From Wenzhouxiangellaceae bacterium (GTDB taxonomy: Bacteria > Pseudomonadota > Gammaproteobacteria > Xanthomonadales > Wenzhouxiangellaceae): a stretch of DNA of 64,000 nucleotides. How positions within the stretch are numbered: the stretch's first letter is position 1; the number at the start of each line of letters is the position of its first letter. The notes under the pieces were generated by a model, which was not told the DNA's origin, did no database searches, and saw only the letters and a list, made by a program, of their open reading frames with translations. The translations under genes were made by a program, and so were the position numbers. Of the stretch, positions 21,682 to 29,759 are shown piece by piece. The DNA lies in contig JAGXKW010000006.1 of assembly GCA_018334995.1 (NCBI GenBank), positions 1 to 64,000 of the forward strand, given 5' to 3'.

Positions 21682-22212
21682 ATGAAACGCAGAGATATTG
21701 CGATCGGTATCGGACTGGGTGCGCTGGGCGGCGGCATGATCTTGCGCGCGGTCGCCGACGAGCGGCCCGATTCGACCCGATTGCAGAACGAGGACGACAT
21801 GAGCAGCAAGACTATCGAAGAATGGAAGCGGATCCTGCCCAGGGAACGCTTCGACATCCTGTTTCGCGATAAGACGGAGCCGGCCGGGTCCAGCCCCCTG
21901 AACGACGAAAAGCGCGGCGGCACCTACATTTGCGCGGCCTGTTACCAGCCGCTGTTTTCCAGCGACGACAAGTTCGATTCGGGCACCGGCTGGCCGAGCT
22001 TCACCCGGCCGATCAGCGACGAGGCCATCGACACCAAGAAGGATTTCAAGCTGATCTGGCCGCGCACCGAATACCACTGCTCCAACTGCGGCGGCCACCA
22101 GGGCCACGTGTTCGACGACGGCCCGGAACCGACCGGCCAGCGCTGGTGCAACAACGGCCTGGCGCTGGAATTCGTGGCCGAGGGTGAGGAGCTGCCGGAG
22201 CTTCGCGCGTGA
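21682..22212 (+). CDS. msrB: Peptide-methionine (R)-S-oxide reductase MsrB (exported)
   Basis: CAACYQPLFSSDDKFDSGTGWPSF, CSNCGGHQGHVFDDGP, RWCNNGLAL; N-terminal signal/TM. Confidence 0.95.
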   Translation: MKRRDIAIGIGLGALGGGMILRAVADERPDSTRLQNEDDMSSKTIEEWKRILPRERFDILFRDKTEPAGSSPLNDEKRGGTYICAACYQPLFSSDDKFDSGTGWPSFTRPISDEAIDTKKDFKLIWPRTEYHCSNCGGHQGHVFDDGPEPTGQRWCNNGLALEFVAEGEELPELRA

Positions 22213-22799
22213 TGCGGGCAATCGGCTTGATCGCCATGCTGGCAATCGGCGCCGTTTCGTCCGCCGCGGCCGACGACACGCGTGTGGCCACCTTCGGCGG
22301 GGGCTGCTTCTGGTGCATGGAGCCGCCGTACGACGAACTCGACGGCGTCGTTTCCACCACCTCCGGCTACATGGGCGGCGACGTCGACGATCCGAGTTAC
22401 GAGCAGGTCACGCGCGGCGGCACCGGCCACGTGGAGGTCGTCCAGGTCGAATACGACCCGGAAATCGTCGATTACTCCAAACTGCTCGAGATCTACTGGC
22501 GCAACGTCGATCCGCTGACCGACAATCGCCAGTTCTGCGATGCCGGGGAAAGCTACCGCCCGGTGATCTTCGCCCACGGCGAGCGACAGGAAGCGCTCGC
22601 CCGGGCGTCGAAGCAGGCGTTGATCGAGTCCGGTCGCTTCGAGCGTCCGATCATCGTGCCGGTCGAGCCGGCGAAGGAGTTCTGGCCGGCCGAGCAATAC
22701 CACCAGGACTACTACCGCAAGAATCCGGTGCGCTACAAGTACTACCGCTGGCGCTGCGGTCGCGAGCAGCGCCTGGAAGAGCTCTGGGGCGAGTCCTGA
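22209..22799 (+). CDS. msrA: Peptide-methionine (S)-S-oxide reductase MsrA (exported)
   Basis: ATFGGGCFWCMEPPYDELDGVVSTTSGYMGG; signal peptide; overlaps the msrB stop. Confidence 0.95.
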   Translation: MMRAIGLIAMLAIGAVSSAAADDTRVATFGGGCFWCMEPPYDELDGVVSTTSGYMGGDVDDPSYEQVTRGGTGHVEVVQVEYDPEIVDYSKLLEIYWRNVDPLTDNRQFCDAGESYRPVIFAHGERQEALARASKQALIESGRFERPIIVPVEPAKEFWPAEQYHQDYYRKNPVRYKYYRWRCGREQRLEELWGES

Positions 22800-22850
22800 T
22801 TTCATCACCCCGCGCTTGTCGGGGCGCGGCAGCGTTCGCGGCAATCGAAT

Positions 22851-22876
22851 CAACCCGGCTCCGGCCGGGTTTTTTC
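22851..22876 (+). terminator. Rho-independent terminator
   Basis: caacccggctccggccgggttttttc. Confidence 0.85.
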
Positions 22877-22973
22877 GTCTTCGGAATACCTGGATGCAAT
22901 CGCGGTCTTTGTATTCGCTCCGTGTTGTCCGGTCTGGTTCATTGATGCATGTTAAATGCTAAATTAGGCAAAG

Positions 22974-22987
22974 TTGATATTTGTCAA
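22974..22987. promoter_or_regulatory. Candidate FNR/Anr-type box TTGATATTTGTCAA
   Basis: One mismatch to TTGAT-N4-ATCAA; 81 bp upstream of the octaheme cytochrome start. Confidence 0.6.
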
Positions 22988-23068
22988 TCCGGTGCCGTGC
23001 CGGCTATTCGATAATTGCAGCCGCCCTTGAAGGGAACCTGTCCATCTGTTGCAGGCAAAGGAGCTGCC

Positions 23069-24664
23069 ATGAGCCACATCATCGACGAGAACGCCCCACC
23101 CGCACCGCATCCGAAGGCGCCCGCACTGCTGATCGGCCTGTTCGTTTCGACATTTCTGCTGCTTCCGATACTGGCTTCGGCCAGCGATTCCGGAAGCGGC
23201 GGTTACATGTTGCCCCAGGCCGAGATCGAGCAGTTCGCCCAGCAAGCCGAAGAAAACGGCGTCGACATCCACGAGCAGGTCTTCGGCGAGCAGCCGTACG
23301 AGGGTACCGCCGACTGTCTGCGCTGCCATGAATCCGAGGGCACCGAAATGCTCGATACCGGCCACTTCAAATGGGCCGGCAAGGTCGAGAACATCGACGG
23401 CCTGGAAGGCATGACCCTGGGCAAGCGCGACCTGATCAACAACTTCTGCGTTGCGGTCGACACCAACGAGGCACGCTGCACGCAGTGCCACGTCGGTTAC
23501 GGCTACGACGACAAGAACTACGATTTCACCAATCCCGAAAACGTCGACTGCCTCGTGTGCCACGACCAGTCCGGAACCTACAAGAAGGCCAAGAAAACGG
23601 CCGGCCTTCCGGACCCGAGCGTGGACCTCAATCGGGTGGCGATGAGCATCGAAGCCGGATCGAAGCCGAAGCGCAAGAACTGCGTCGGTTGCCACGCGTT
23701 TGCCGGCGGCGGCGACAACGTCAAGCACGGCGACATTTCCACCGCCATGCTCGATCCGAGCCGGGACCATGACGTGCACATGGGCGTCGACGGCGCCAAC
23801 TTCTCCTGCGTCGAGTGCCATGCCGCCAATCACGACCCGAAGACCGGTGCGGTCAACCACGGCATCGCCGGCCAGGAGCTGCATTCGGTGCACGAGGGCG
23901 AGATGCGGCAATGCACTGACTGCCACGGCAGCCAGGAAGTCGTCCACCGCGGCACGCCGGTGGAGAACACACTGTTTTTCGACGACTGGCACGAGCGGCT
24001 GGCCTGCGAGACCTGCCATATCCCGGCAATCGCCAAGGAAGTGTCGACCAAGACCGAATGGTACTGGTCCGATGCCGGCCAGGACATCAGCCCGATTCCG
24101 ATCGATCCCGATGGAGGCCGCCCCGCATACGACAAGAAGAAAGGCTCGTTCAATTGGGAACTCGACGTCCGGCCTGTGCTCCGCTGGTACAACGGCAAGT
24201 GGGACCGCAAGGTGGTCGGCGTGACCGACGGCTACGACGAGGTGCCGATTCCGCTGGCGACGCCGCTCGGCGACCGCAGCGATCCCGACGCGATGATCCG
24301 GCCGTTCAAGCTGATGGTCGGCGACCAGCCGGTGGACACGGCCAACAAGATCGTGATGGTGCCGCACCTGTTCGGCAAGAAGACCGGCCCGAACCCGTAC
24401 TGGGGCAAGTTCGACTGGAATCTTGCGCTCGAAGACGGCGCGCTGTATACCGGCCAGCCCTATAGCGGCGAATTCGGTTTCGTCGATACGACGATGCTCC
24501 TGACCGTCAACCACCAGATCGCGCCGGCCGAAGACGCGTTGGGGCAGGGCGGTATCGTCGACGGCTGCATGGACTGCCACGACCCGGGCGGCGAATACGT
24601 CGATTGGGAAGAACTGGGCTGGACCGGAGATCCGCTCAGGGGCGGTACCCATTCACCCGAATGA
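23069..24664 (+). CDS. Octaheme c-type cytochrome, tetrathionate reductase (OTR) family-like
   Basis: Eight CxxCH motifs (CLRCH, CTQCH, CLVCH, CVGCH, CVECH, CTDCH, CETCH, CMDCH); N-terminal signal/anchor. Confidence 0.9.
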   Translation: MSHIIDENAPPAPHPKAPALLIGLFVSTFLLLPILASASDSGSGGYMLPQAEIEQFAQQAEENGVDIHEQVFGEQPYEGTADCLRCHESEGTEMLDTGHFKWAGKVENIDGLEGMTLGKRDLINNFCVAVDTNEARCTQCHVGYGYDDKNYDFTNPENVDCLVCHDQSGTYKKAKKTAGLPDPSVDLNRVAMSIEAGSKPKRKNCVGCHAFAGGGDNVKHGDISTAMLDPSRDHDVHMGVDGANFSCVECHAANHDPKTGAVNHGIAGQELHSVHEGEMRQCTDCHGSQEVVHRGTPVENTLFFDDWHERLACETCHIPAIAKEVSTKTEWYWSDAGQDISPIPIDPDGGRPAYDKKKGSFNWELDVRPVLRWYNGKWDRKVVGVTDGYDEVPIPLATPLGDRSDPDAMIRPFKLMVGDQPVDTANKIVMVPHLFGKKTGPNPYWGKFDWNLALEDGALYTGQPYSGEFGFVDTTMLLTVNHQIAPAEDALGQGGIVDGCMDCHDPGGEYVDWEELGWTGDPLRGGTHSPE

Positions 24665-24728
24665 TGAGGTAGTCGTCGTCTGCCTTCTCCCGGCATGATC
24701 CCGCCGCGAAGACGACGACATGGCATGG

Positions 24729-24760
24729 AAAGCCCGGGCGCCAGTCGCCCGGGTTTTCTT
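24729..24760. terminator. Rho-independent terminator (aagcccgggcgccagtcgcccgggttttcttt)
   Basis: GC-rich stem followed by a T-rich tract between convergent genes. Confidence 0.8.
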
Positions 24761-24813
24761 TTACAAGCTGCGGCTACCGACAAGCGCGCTCGCATTCATG
24801 GTCGGCATACACC

Positions 24814-26325
24814 TCAAGCCGATTTGGCCGACCGGCCGGCGCCGGGCGCGGGGGATTGGCAGTATTGCGTCAGGAACCGATCATGTGCGGGTACCTTTCG
24901 AACGCGCTCGGCAATGTCTTTCCCGACGCGCGAAATCATCGCTTTCAGCTGCCCTTCGTCCAGCGTATCCACGACCGGGTGATAGCTTTCCGGCAGAACG
25001 CTCTGACCCACCAGGACCGCGGTCCAGGAAACTTCGGAAAACAGTTCGTCGCCATCACGGAACACATGTCCCTTGCGCGAGAAAAGCTCGATTCTGTGGC
25101 GCAGTGAATCCGGCACTTCCATTTCGCGGCAATCGATCCAGTAGTCGGCATCGGTGCGCCGGTTGGCGTGGTAATGGAGGATGATGAAGTCGCGGATATA
25201 CTCGATTTCGGCCTTGGTCTCGCGATTGTATTGCGCGACCTCGGCCGGCTCGATGCGCTCGCGCGGGAACATCTTGATCAGGCGGATGATGCTGTTCTGG
25301 ATCAAGTGGATGCTGGTCGATTCGAGCGGCTCCAGAAATCCGCTGGCCAGCCCCAGCGCCACGCAGTTGCGGTTCCATTGCTTCAGGCGCCGGCCGGTCC
25401 GGAAACGCAGCGTCCTGGGGTCGGTGATCGGCTGACCCTCGAGGTTGTCGAGGAGCGTTTTCGCGGCCGCGTCTTCATCCATGTAGTCGCTGCAATACAC
25501 CAGCCCGTTGCCGACCCGGTGCTGGAGAGGGATCTTCCACTGCCAGCCGCAGCGGCGCGCCGTCGAGCGCGTATACGGTGGTGCCGGACCCGTCGATTCG
25601 GTCTGGACCGCGATGGCCCGGTCGCTGCGCAGCCAGTGCGACCAGTCTTCCCAGCCGGTATCCAGTGCCTGCTCGATCAGCAGTCCGCGAAAACCGCTGC
25701 AGTCGATGAACAACTCGCCGGGCACCGCGGTCCCGTCTTCCAGGATCACCGATTCGATGAAGCCGGATCCCGGGTGCTGCACGACTTCGACGACCTTGCC
25801 TTCGCGACGGGTCACGCCCATCTGTTCGCCGAGCCGGCGCAACAGCGCCGCATAGCCGGCGGCATCGAAATGATAGGCATAATTGGGTTTTCTGCCGCCG
25901 GTGTCGCCGAATCGATTCGCGCGCGCAAGCGCCGCCTCGAGGCTGAAATCGTCGAGCGCGGCAGTCTCGCCGAGTTGCCTGGCCCGCAGCCAGTAGTGGT
26001 GGAATCGAGCGGCCCAGTTATCCACGCCGTGCGGGGCAAACGGATGAAAGTAGCGTTCACCCAGCGCACCCCAGTTCTCGAATTCAATCCCCAGCTTGAA
26101 CGTACCGTTGACCTCGCGCAGGAAACCCGCCTCGTCGAGTTCGAGCAGAAGATTGAAGTTCCTGATCTGCGGTATCGTGGCCTCGCCGACGCCGACCGTG
26201 CCGATTGCATCGGATTCGATCAGCGTCACGTCCAGCGCGCGCCCGAAGGTCTTGGCCAGCGCGGCCGCCGCCATCCAGCCCGCGGTGCCGCCGCCGACGA
26301 TCACGACTTTGCGGATATTGCTCAT
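24814..26325 (-). CDS. Flavin-dependent tryptophan halogenase family protein
   Basis: VVIVGGGTAGWMAAAAL, GVGEATIPQI, GTFKLGIEFENW (catalytic Lys region), GWQWKIPLQHR (WxWxIP), FLEPLESTSIHLIQ. Confidence 0.95.
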   Translation of the reverse strand: MSNIRKVVIVGGGTAGWMAAAALAKTFGRALDVTLIESDAIGTVGVGEATIPQIRNFNLLLELDEAGFLREVNGTFKLGIEFENWGALGERYFHPFAPHGVDNWAARFHHYWLRARQLGETAALDDFSLEAALARANRFGDTGGRKPNYAYHFDAAGYAALLRRLGEQMGVTRREGKVVEVVQHPGSGFIESVILEDGTAVPGELFIDCSGFRGLLIEQALDTGWEDWSHWLRSDRAIAVQTESTGPAPPYTRSTARRCGWQWKIPLQHRVGNGLVYCSDYMDEDAAAKTLLDNLEGQPITDPRTLRFRTGRRLKQWNRNCVALGLASGFLEPLESTSIHLIQNSIIRLIKMFPRERIEPAEVAQYNRETKAEIEYIRDFIILHYHANRRTDADYWIDCREMEVPDSLRHRIELFSRKGHVFRDGDELFSEVSWTAVLVGQSVLPESYHPVVDTLDEGQLKAMISRVGKDIAERVRKVPAHDRFLTQYCQSPAPGAGRSAKSA

Positions 26326-26353
26326 TGATGTTCCCTTTTCAATGAAGTCACCT

Positions 26354-27364
26354 TCAGCGGTTGAGCCTGTTTCTCAGGAGCATGCGCCACTGTCGAATCA
26401 GGTCGTCGTCCGGCTCGCCGAGAATCCCGCGGCTGTGCTCCGGAATATGGTCCAGGCCATCTTCGGGCGGATCGAATACGTAGTGCTCGAACAGACACCG
26501 CCAGGCCTCGCGCTGGCGCGCCGGAAGATGGCGCAGGTTCACCAGGGCGTGCATCAGCGCATCGCCGGGCGCACCCATGTGTTCGGCGGTATCGCGCCAC
26601 CAGTGATTGATGAGGACATTCAACGGCGACAGGGCATTGACCTGGTGCCACCACATGCTGGGGATGTAGATGGCGTCCCCGGGTTCGAGCTCGGCCCATC
26701 GCGACCGCTCCAGCGCATCGGCGTAGCGCGGAAATTTTTCGAAGTCCGGATCGTCCGGATCGACCAGGCTGACCTGCTGTCCGGCCGGCGTCAGGTCGAT
26801 CGGGCCCAGGTAGAGATTGGCGAGCTGGTCGGGCGGGAACAAGGTGAACTGCCGGACCCCGGCGCACACGCAGGCGATATTGTCCATTACGTCGTGATGC
26901 GCGGCCACCCTGGAGCGATTGCCGATCCATATTCGCACCGTCGCCGCCAGTTCGCCGGTCGGCAGGCTGTTGTCGGGCTTCACGCCGGGCAGGCAATGAT
27001 CCAGCGCCATGGACCCCATGTAGACGGTCGGGGCAGGCGATTGATCGGCCGCTTCCCGGATGCGCGACAGCACCTCGTCCAGGCGCGACCTGACCTGCTG
27101 AAAATTGAGCCCCGAGATGTCATCGTTGTAAAAGATCCTGCCGTCGGCGTCCGAAGGCCCCAGGAACGCGGTGACCGGCGCACCCTCGTAATGAGACAGC
27201 AGGTAGCGCTCTATTTCGGCACGATCGTCCGCGGCCTCGACCAGCGGCCAGCGTGAGCACAGGCCCCGAAAAACCACCGGTTCCGGTTGGCCGTTGGTGG
27301 CAGCCAGGACCTGGTCTGGATCTGCGTCTTCGACCACGGCGATCTTGCTGCCGTATCGGCTCAT
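26354..27364 (-). CDS. Cupin-like (Cupin_8/JmjC-like) domain protein
   Basis: PVVFRGLCSRWPLV, RVAAHHDVMDNIACVCAGVRQFTLFPP, LEPGDAIYIPSMWWHQVNAL. Confidence 0.9.
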   Translation of the reverse strand: MSRYGSKIAVVEDADPDQVLAATNGQPEPVVFRGLCSRWPLVEAADDRAEIERYLLSHYEGAPVTAFLGPSDADGRIFYNDDISGLNFQQVRSRLDEVLSRIREAADQSPAPTVYMGSMALDHCLPGVKPDNSLPTGELAATVRIWIGNRSRVAAHHDVMDNIACVCAGVRQFTLFPPDQLANLYLGPIDLTPAGQQVSLVDPDDPDFEKFPRYADALERSRWAELEPGDAIYIPSMWWHQVNALSPLNVLINHWWRDTAEHMGAPGDALMHALVNLRHLPARQREAWRCLFEHYVFDPPEDGLDHIPEHSRGILGEPDDDLIRQWRMLLRNRLNR

Positions 27365-28098
27365 GAAGCGGCGGCCATCAGGGCGCGGTTCTTGCGCTGG
27401 ATCAGTTTCTCGAGATTCGGCTGCGAGGCCAGCATCATGTAGATGGCGTGCAGAAAGCCGTCTTTGTGCAGCGATTCGAGCGCGGCACCGTTCAGTGCGG
27501 CAAGGCGGGTTTCGTCGATCGTATGGAGTCCTTTCAACAGCTGGCTCGAGCCGTCTTCGAATTTCAGGTCCAGCGACACCGACTCGATCAATTCCATGCC
27601 CACGAGCGTTTGCGAAAACGGCGGGATGGCCTTGTGACCCTCATGAATGGCCATCAGGATCGAGGTCATGCGTTCCAGCCATTCGCTCTCGCCGCCATGC
27701 GGCAGAAACAGCGGCATGCCTTCCGACTCGCTTACGCTTGGATGATCGAGATCGATATGGACGACCGGCTCCTGCGTGGGCACGCCGTCGACGGTCTGTT
27801 CCTGGAAGCCGATCAGCAGTGGCTGGCGTTCCACGCTGTGCGGAAGGTAGTCGGCGTCCCAGCGTCCTTCGTGCAGGTACAGGTTTTCCCGGTCCGAGAA
27901 ACCGAATAGCGCAACGGGTTCGAAATGACCGGTTTCCCGGTTCTTGAACAGGAACAGCGGATATTCGTTCTGCAACACGAGCAATTCGTCGGGAAATACC
28001 CGCGCAATATTCGAGTCGTAGCCGTGGCCCGGGCGAAAGGTCGGTTTCACGCGGAGGTTCTTGTGCGAAACATTGTCCAGCAACACGTGGTTGGTCAT
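27361..28098 (-). CDS. SapC family protein
   Basis: VLLDNVSHKNLRVK, IARVFPDELLVLQNEYPLFLFKN; 4-bp overlap with the cupin gene. Confidence 0.9.
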   Translation of the reverse strand: MTNHVLLDNVSHKNLRVKPTFRPGHGYDSNIARVFPDELLVLQNEYPLFLFKNRETGHFEPVALFGFSDRENLYLHEGRWDADYLPHSVERQPLLIGFQEQTVDGVPTQEPVVHIDLDHPSVSESEGMPLFLPHGGESEWLERMTSILMAIHEGHKAIPPFSQTLVGMELIESVSLDLKFEDGSSQLLKGLHTIDETRLAALNGAALESLHKDGFLHAIYMMLASQPNLEKLIQRKNRALMAAAS

Positions 28099-28130
28099 GG
28101 TGCTCTCCGGGAGAAATATGCGGCCGGCAT

Positions 28131-29702
28131 TCAGCCGGCCACCGACATGCCCTGCTGCGCGATCTGCTCCAGCAAAGCGCGGTGCGAAGGAAGCCTTGCA
28201 AGAAACTGATTGGACATTCGAACATTCCCGTCGAGCAGTTCGCGTGCCCTTTTGAGTTTTGCCTGGTCGGGCCGAATTCGGGTGCGCGCAGATTCCGGAT
28301 TCATGCCGTAGAGGACGTACTGGTAGCTGGCCGCGGAAAAGATTTCGTCGACTTGCGGCAGGTCGGACAGCCCGGGCGGACGAAAGCGCCAGAGTTCGAG
28401 CAGATCCAGCAAGCTGTCCGGAATCGTTGCGCGCGAACGATTTTCGCGCCAGTAATCCGAATTGTCGCGTCGGCTCAGCACATAATGCAGCTTGAGGAAA
28501 TCGATGATGCGGTCCCAGCGATAGCGGAACCTGTCGTTGAAGCGCCGCGCGACGATGTCCATGGTGCTCCGGTTGGCGGGAAGTTCCTCCACGATCATGC
28601 GCGCGGACAGTTCGACCATCACCAGTGCGCTGGCTTCCAGCGGCTCGATGAATCCGGCCGACATGCCGACCGCCACGCAGTTGCGGTGCCAGAAATGTTC
28701 CCGGTACCCGGGTGCAAAGGAAATCTTGCGCGGCGACTGGAGCGATTCCGACGGCGCCCCGACCGATCGCAGGTAGTCTTCGAGGGTCGAGGCGGCATGG
28801 TCATCGTTTTCGTGCCGGCTGGAGTAGACGTAGCCGATGCCGCGCCGTGATACCAGGCCGATGTCCCAGATCCAGCCCGCAGACCGGGCCGTCGAGATCG
28901 TCTGCGACGCGATGGGCACGCCGGATTCGGCATACGGGGCCTGCACGGCGAGCGCGGTGTCGTTGAACAGGACGTCGGATCGGTCGATGAACGGAACGCC
29001 GAAATGATCCCCGAGCAGCATCGAACGCATGCCGGAGCAGTCGACGAAAAGATCGCCTTCCAGGCTGCCGTGAGAGGCGGTCTGCAGCGACGCTATATCG
29101 CCGTTTTCGGCACTGTTGATGCCCGTGATGTGGTCCTGGACATGCCGAACGCCGAGGTTGCGAGTGCAGTGCCCGGTGAGCAGCGCTGCGAATTTGCCCG
29201 CATCCAGGTGATAGGCGTAATTGACCACGCCGGCATATTCCGGTGTCTGCGCCTGCTTGGGGCCGAGTTCTCGATCGCAGATCATGCCCTGCGGGCTGAC
29301 GGCATCGGTGAACGACAAGCCAGGGCATTCCTGAAGCCAGCAGGTGGCCGCTTCGTCGCCGGGATAGCCTGCCGGCGCCGTGAACGGGTGATAGTAGATA
29401 TCTTCGTCGCCGCCGGTGACCCAGTCGACGAAACGCGTGCCCTGTTTGAACGTGGCCGAACACGCATCGAGGAACAGCGATTCGGGAATGCCCAGTTGCT
29501 GCAGCGTAGTGCGCATCGTCGGCCAGGTGCCTTCCCCGACGCCGATGGTGCCGACCCGCGGCGATTCCACGAGCGTGACCTCGACCGCGGCATCGGAACG
29601 GCGCGCATTGCCCGCGGCGATCAGGCCGGCGGTAATCCAGCCGGCACTGCCGCCGCCTACGACAACGACGCGACGGATTGCAATTTCGGTTTCGGCATCC
29701 AT
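28131..29702 (-). CDS. Flavin-dependent tryptophan halogenase family protein, divergent
   Basis: VVVVGGGSAGWITAGLIA, GVGEGTWPTMRTTL, ATFKQGTRFVDW, GWIWDIGL (altered WxWxIP), FIEPLEASALVMVE. Confidence 0.93.
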   Translation of the reverse strand: MDAETEIAIRRVVVVGGGSAGWITAGLIAAGNARRSDAAVEVTLVESPRVGTIGVGEGTWPTMRTTLQQLGIPESLFLDACSATFKQGTRFVDWVTGGDEDIYYHPFTAPAGYPGDEAATCWLQECPGLSFTDAVSPQGMICDRELGPKQAQTPEYAGVVNYAYHLDAGKFAALLTGHCTRNLGVRHVQDHITGINSAENGDIASLQTASHGSLEGDLFVDCSGMRSMLLGDHFGVPFIDRSDVLFNDTALAVQAPYAESGVPIASQTISTARSAGWIWDIGLVSRRGIGYVYSSRHENDDHAASTLEDYLRSVGAPSESLQSPRKISFAPGYREHFWHRNCVAVGMSAGFIEPLEASALVMVELSARMIVEELPANRSTMDIVARRFNDRFRYRWDRIIDFLKLHYVLSRRDNSDYWRENRSRATIPDSLLDLLELWRFRPPGLSDLPQVDEIFSAASYQYVLYGMNPESARTRIRPDQAKLKRARELLDGNVRMSNQFLARLPSHRALLEQIAQQGMSVAG

Positions 29703-29714
29703 GCAAAAGATGAT

Positions 29715-29734
29715 GCCGCTGCAGGGGCAGCGGC
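29715..29734 (-). promoter_or_regulatory. Intercistronic hairpin between TonB receptor and halogenase (GCCGCTGC-agGG-GCAGCGGC)
   Basis: 8-bp perfect inverted repeat with 4-nt loop. Confidence 0.6.
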
Positions 29735-29759
29735 GTCAAGTAAAGGCACTCCAGCGGTT

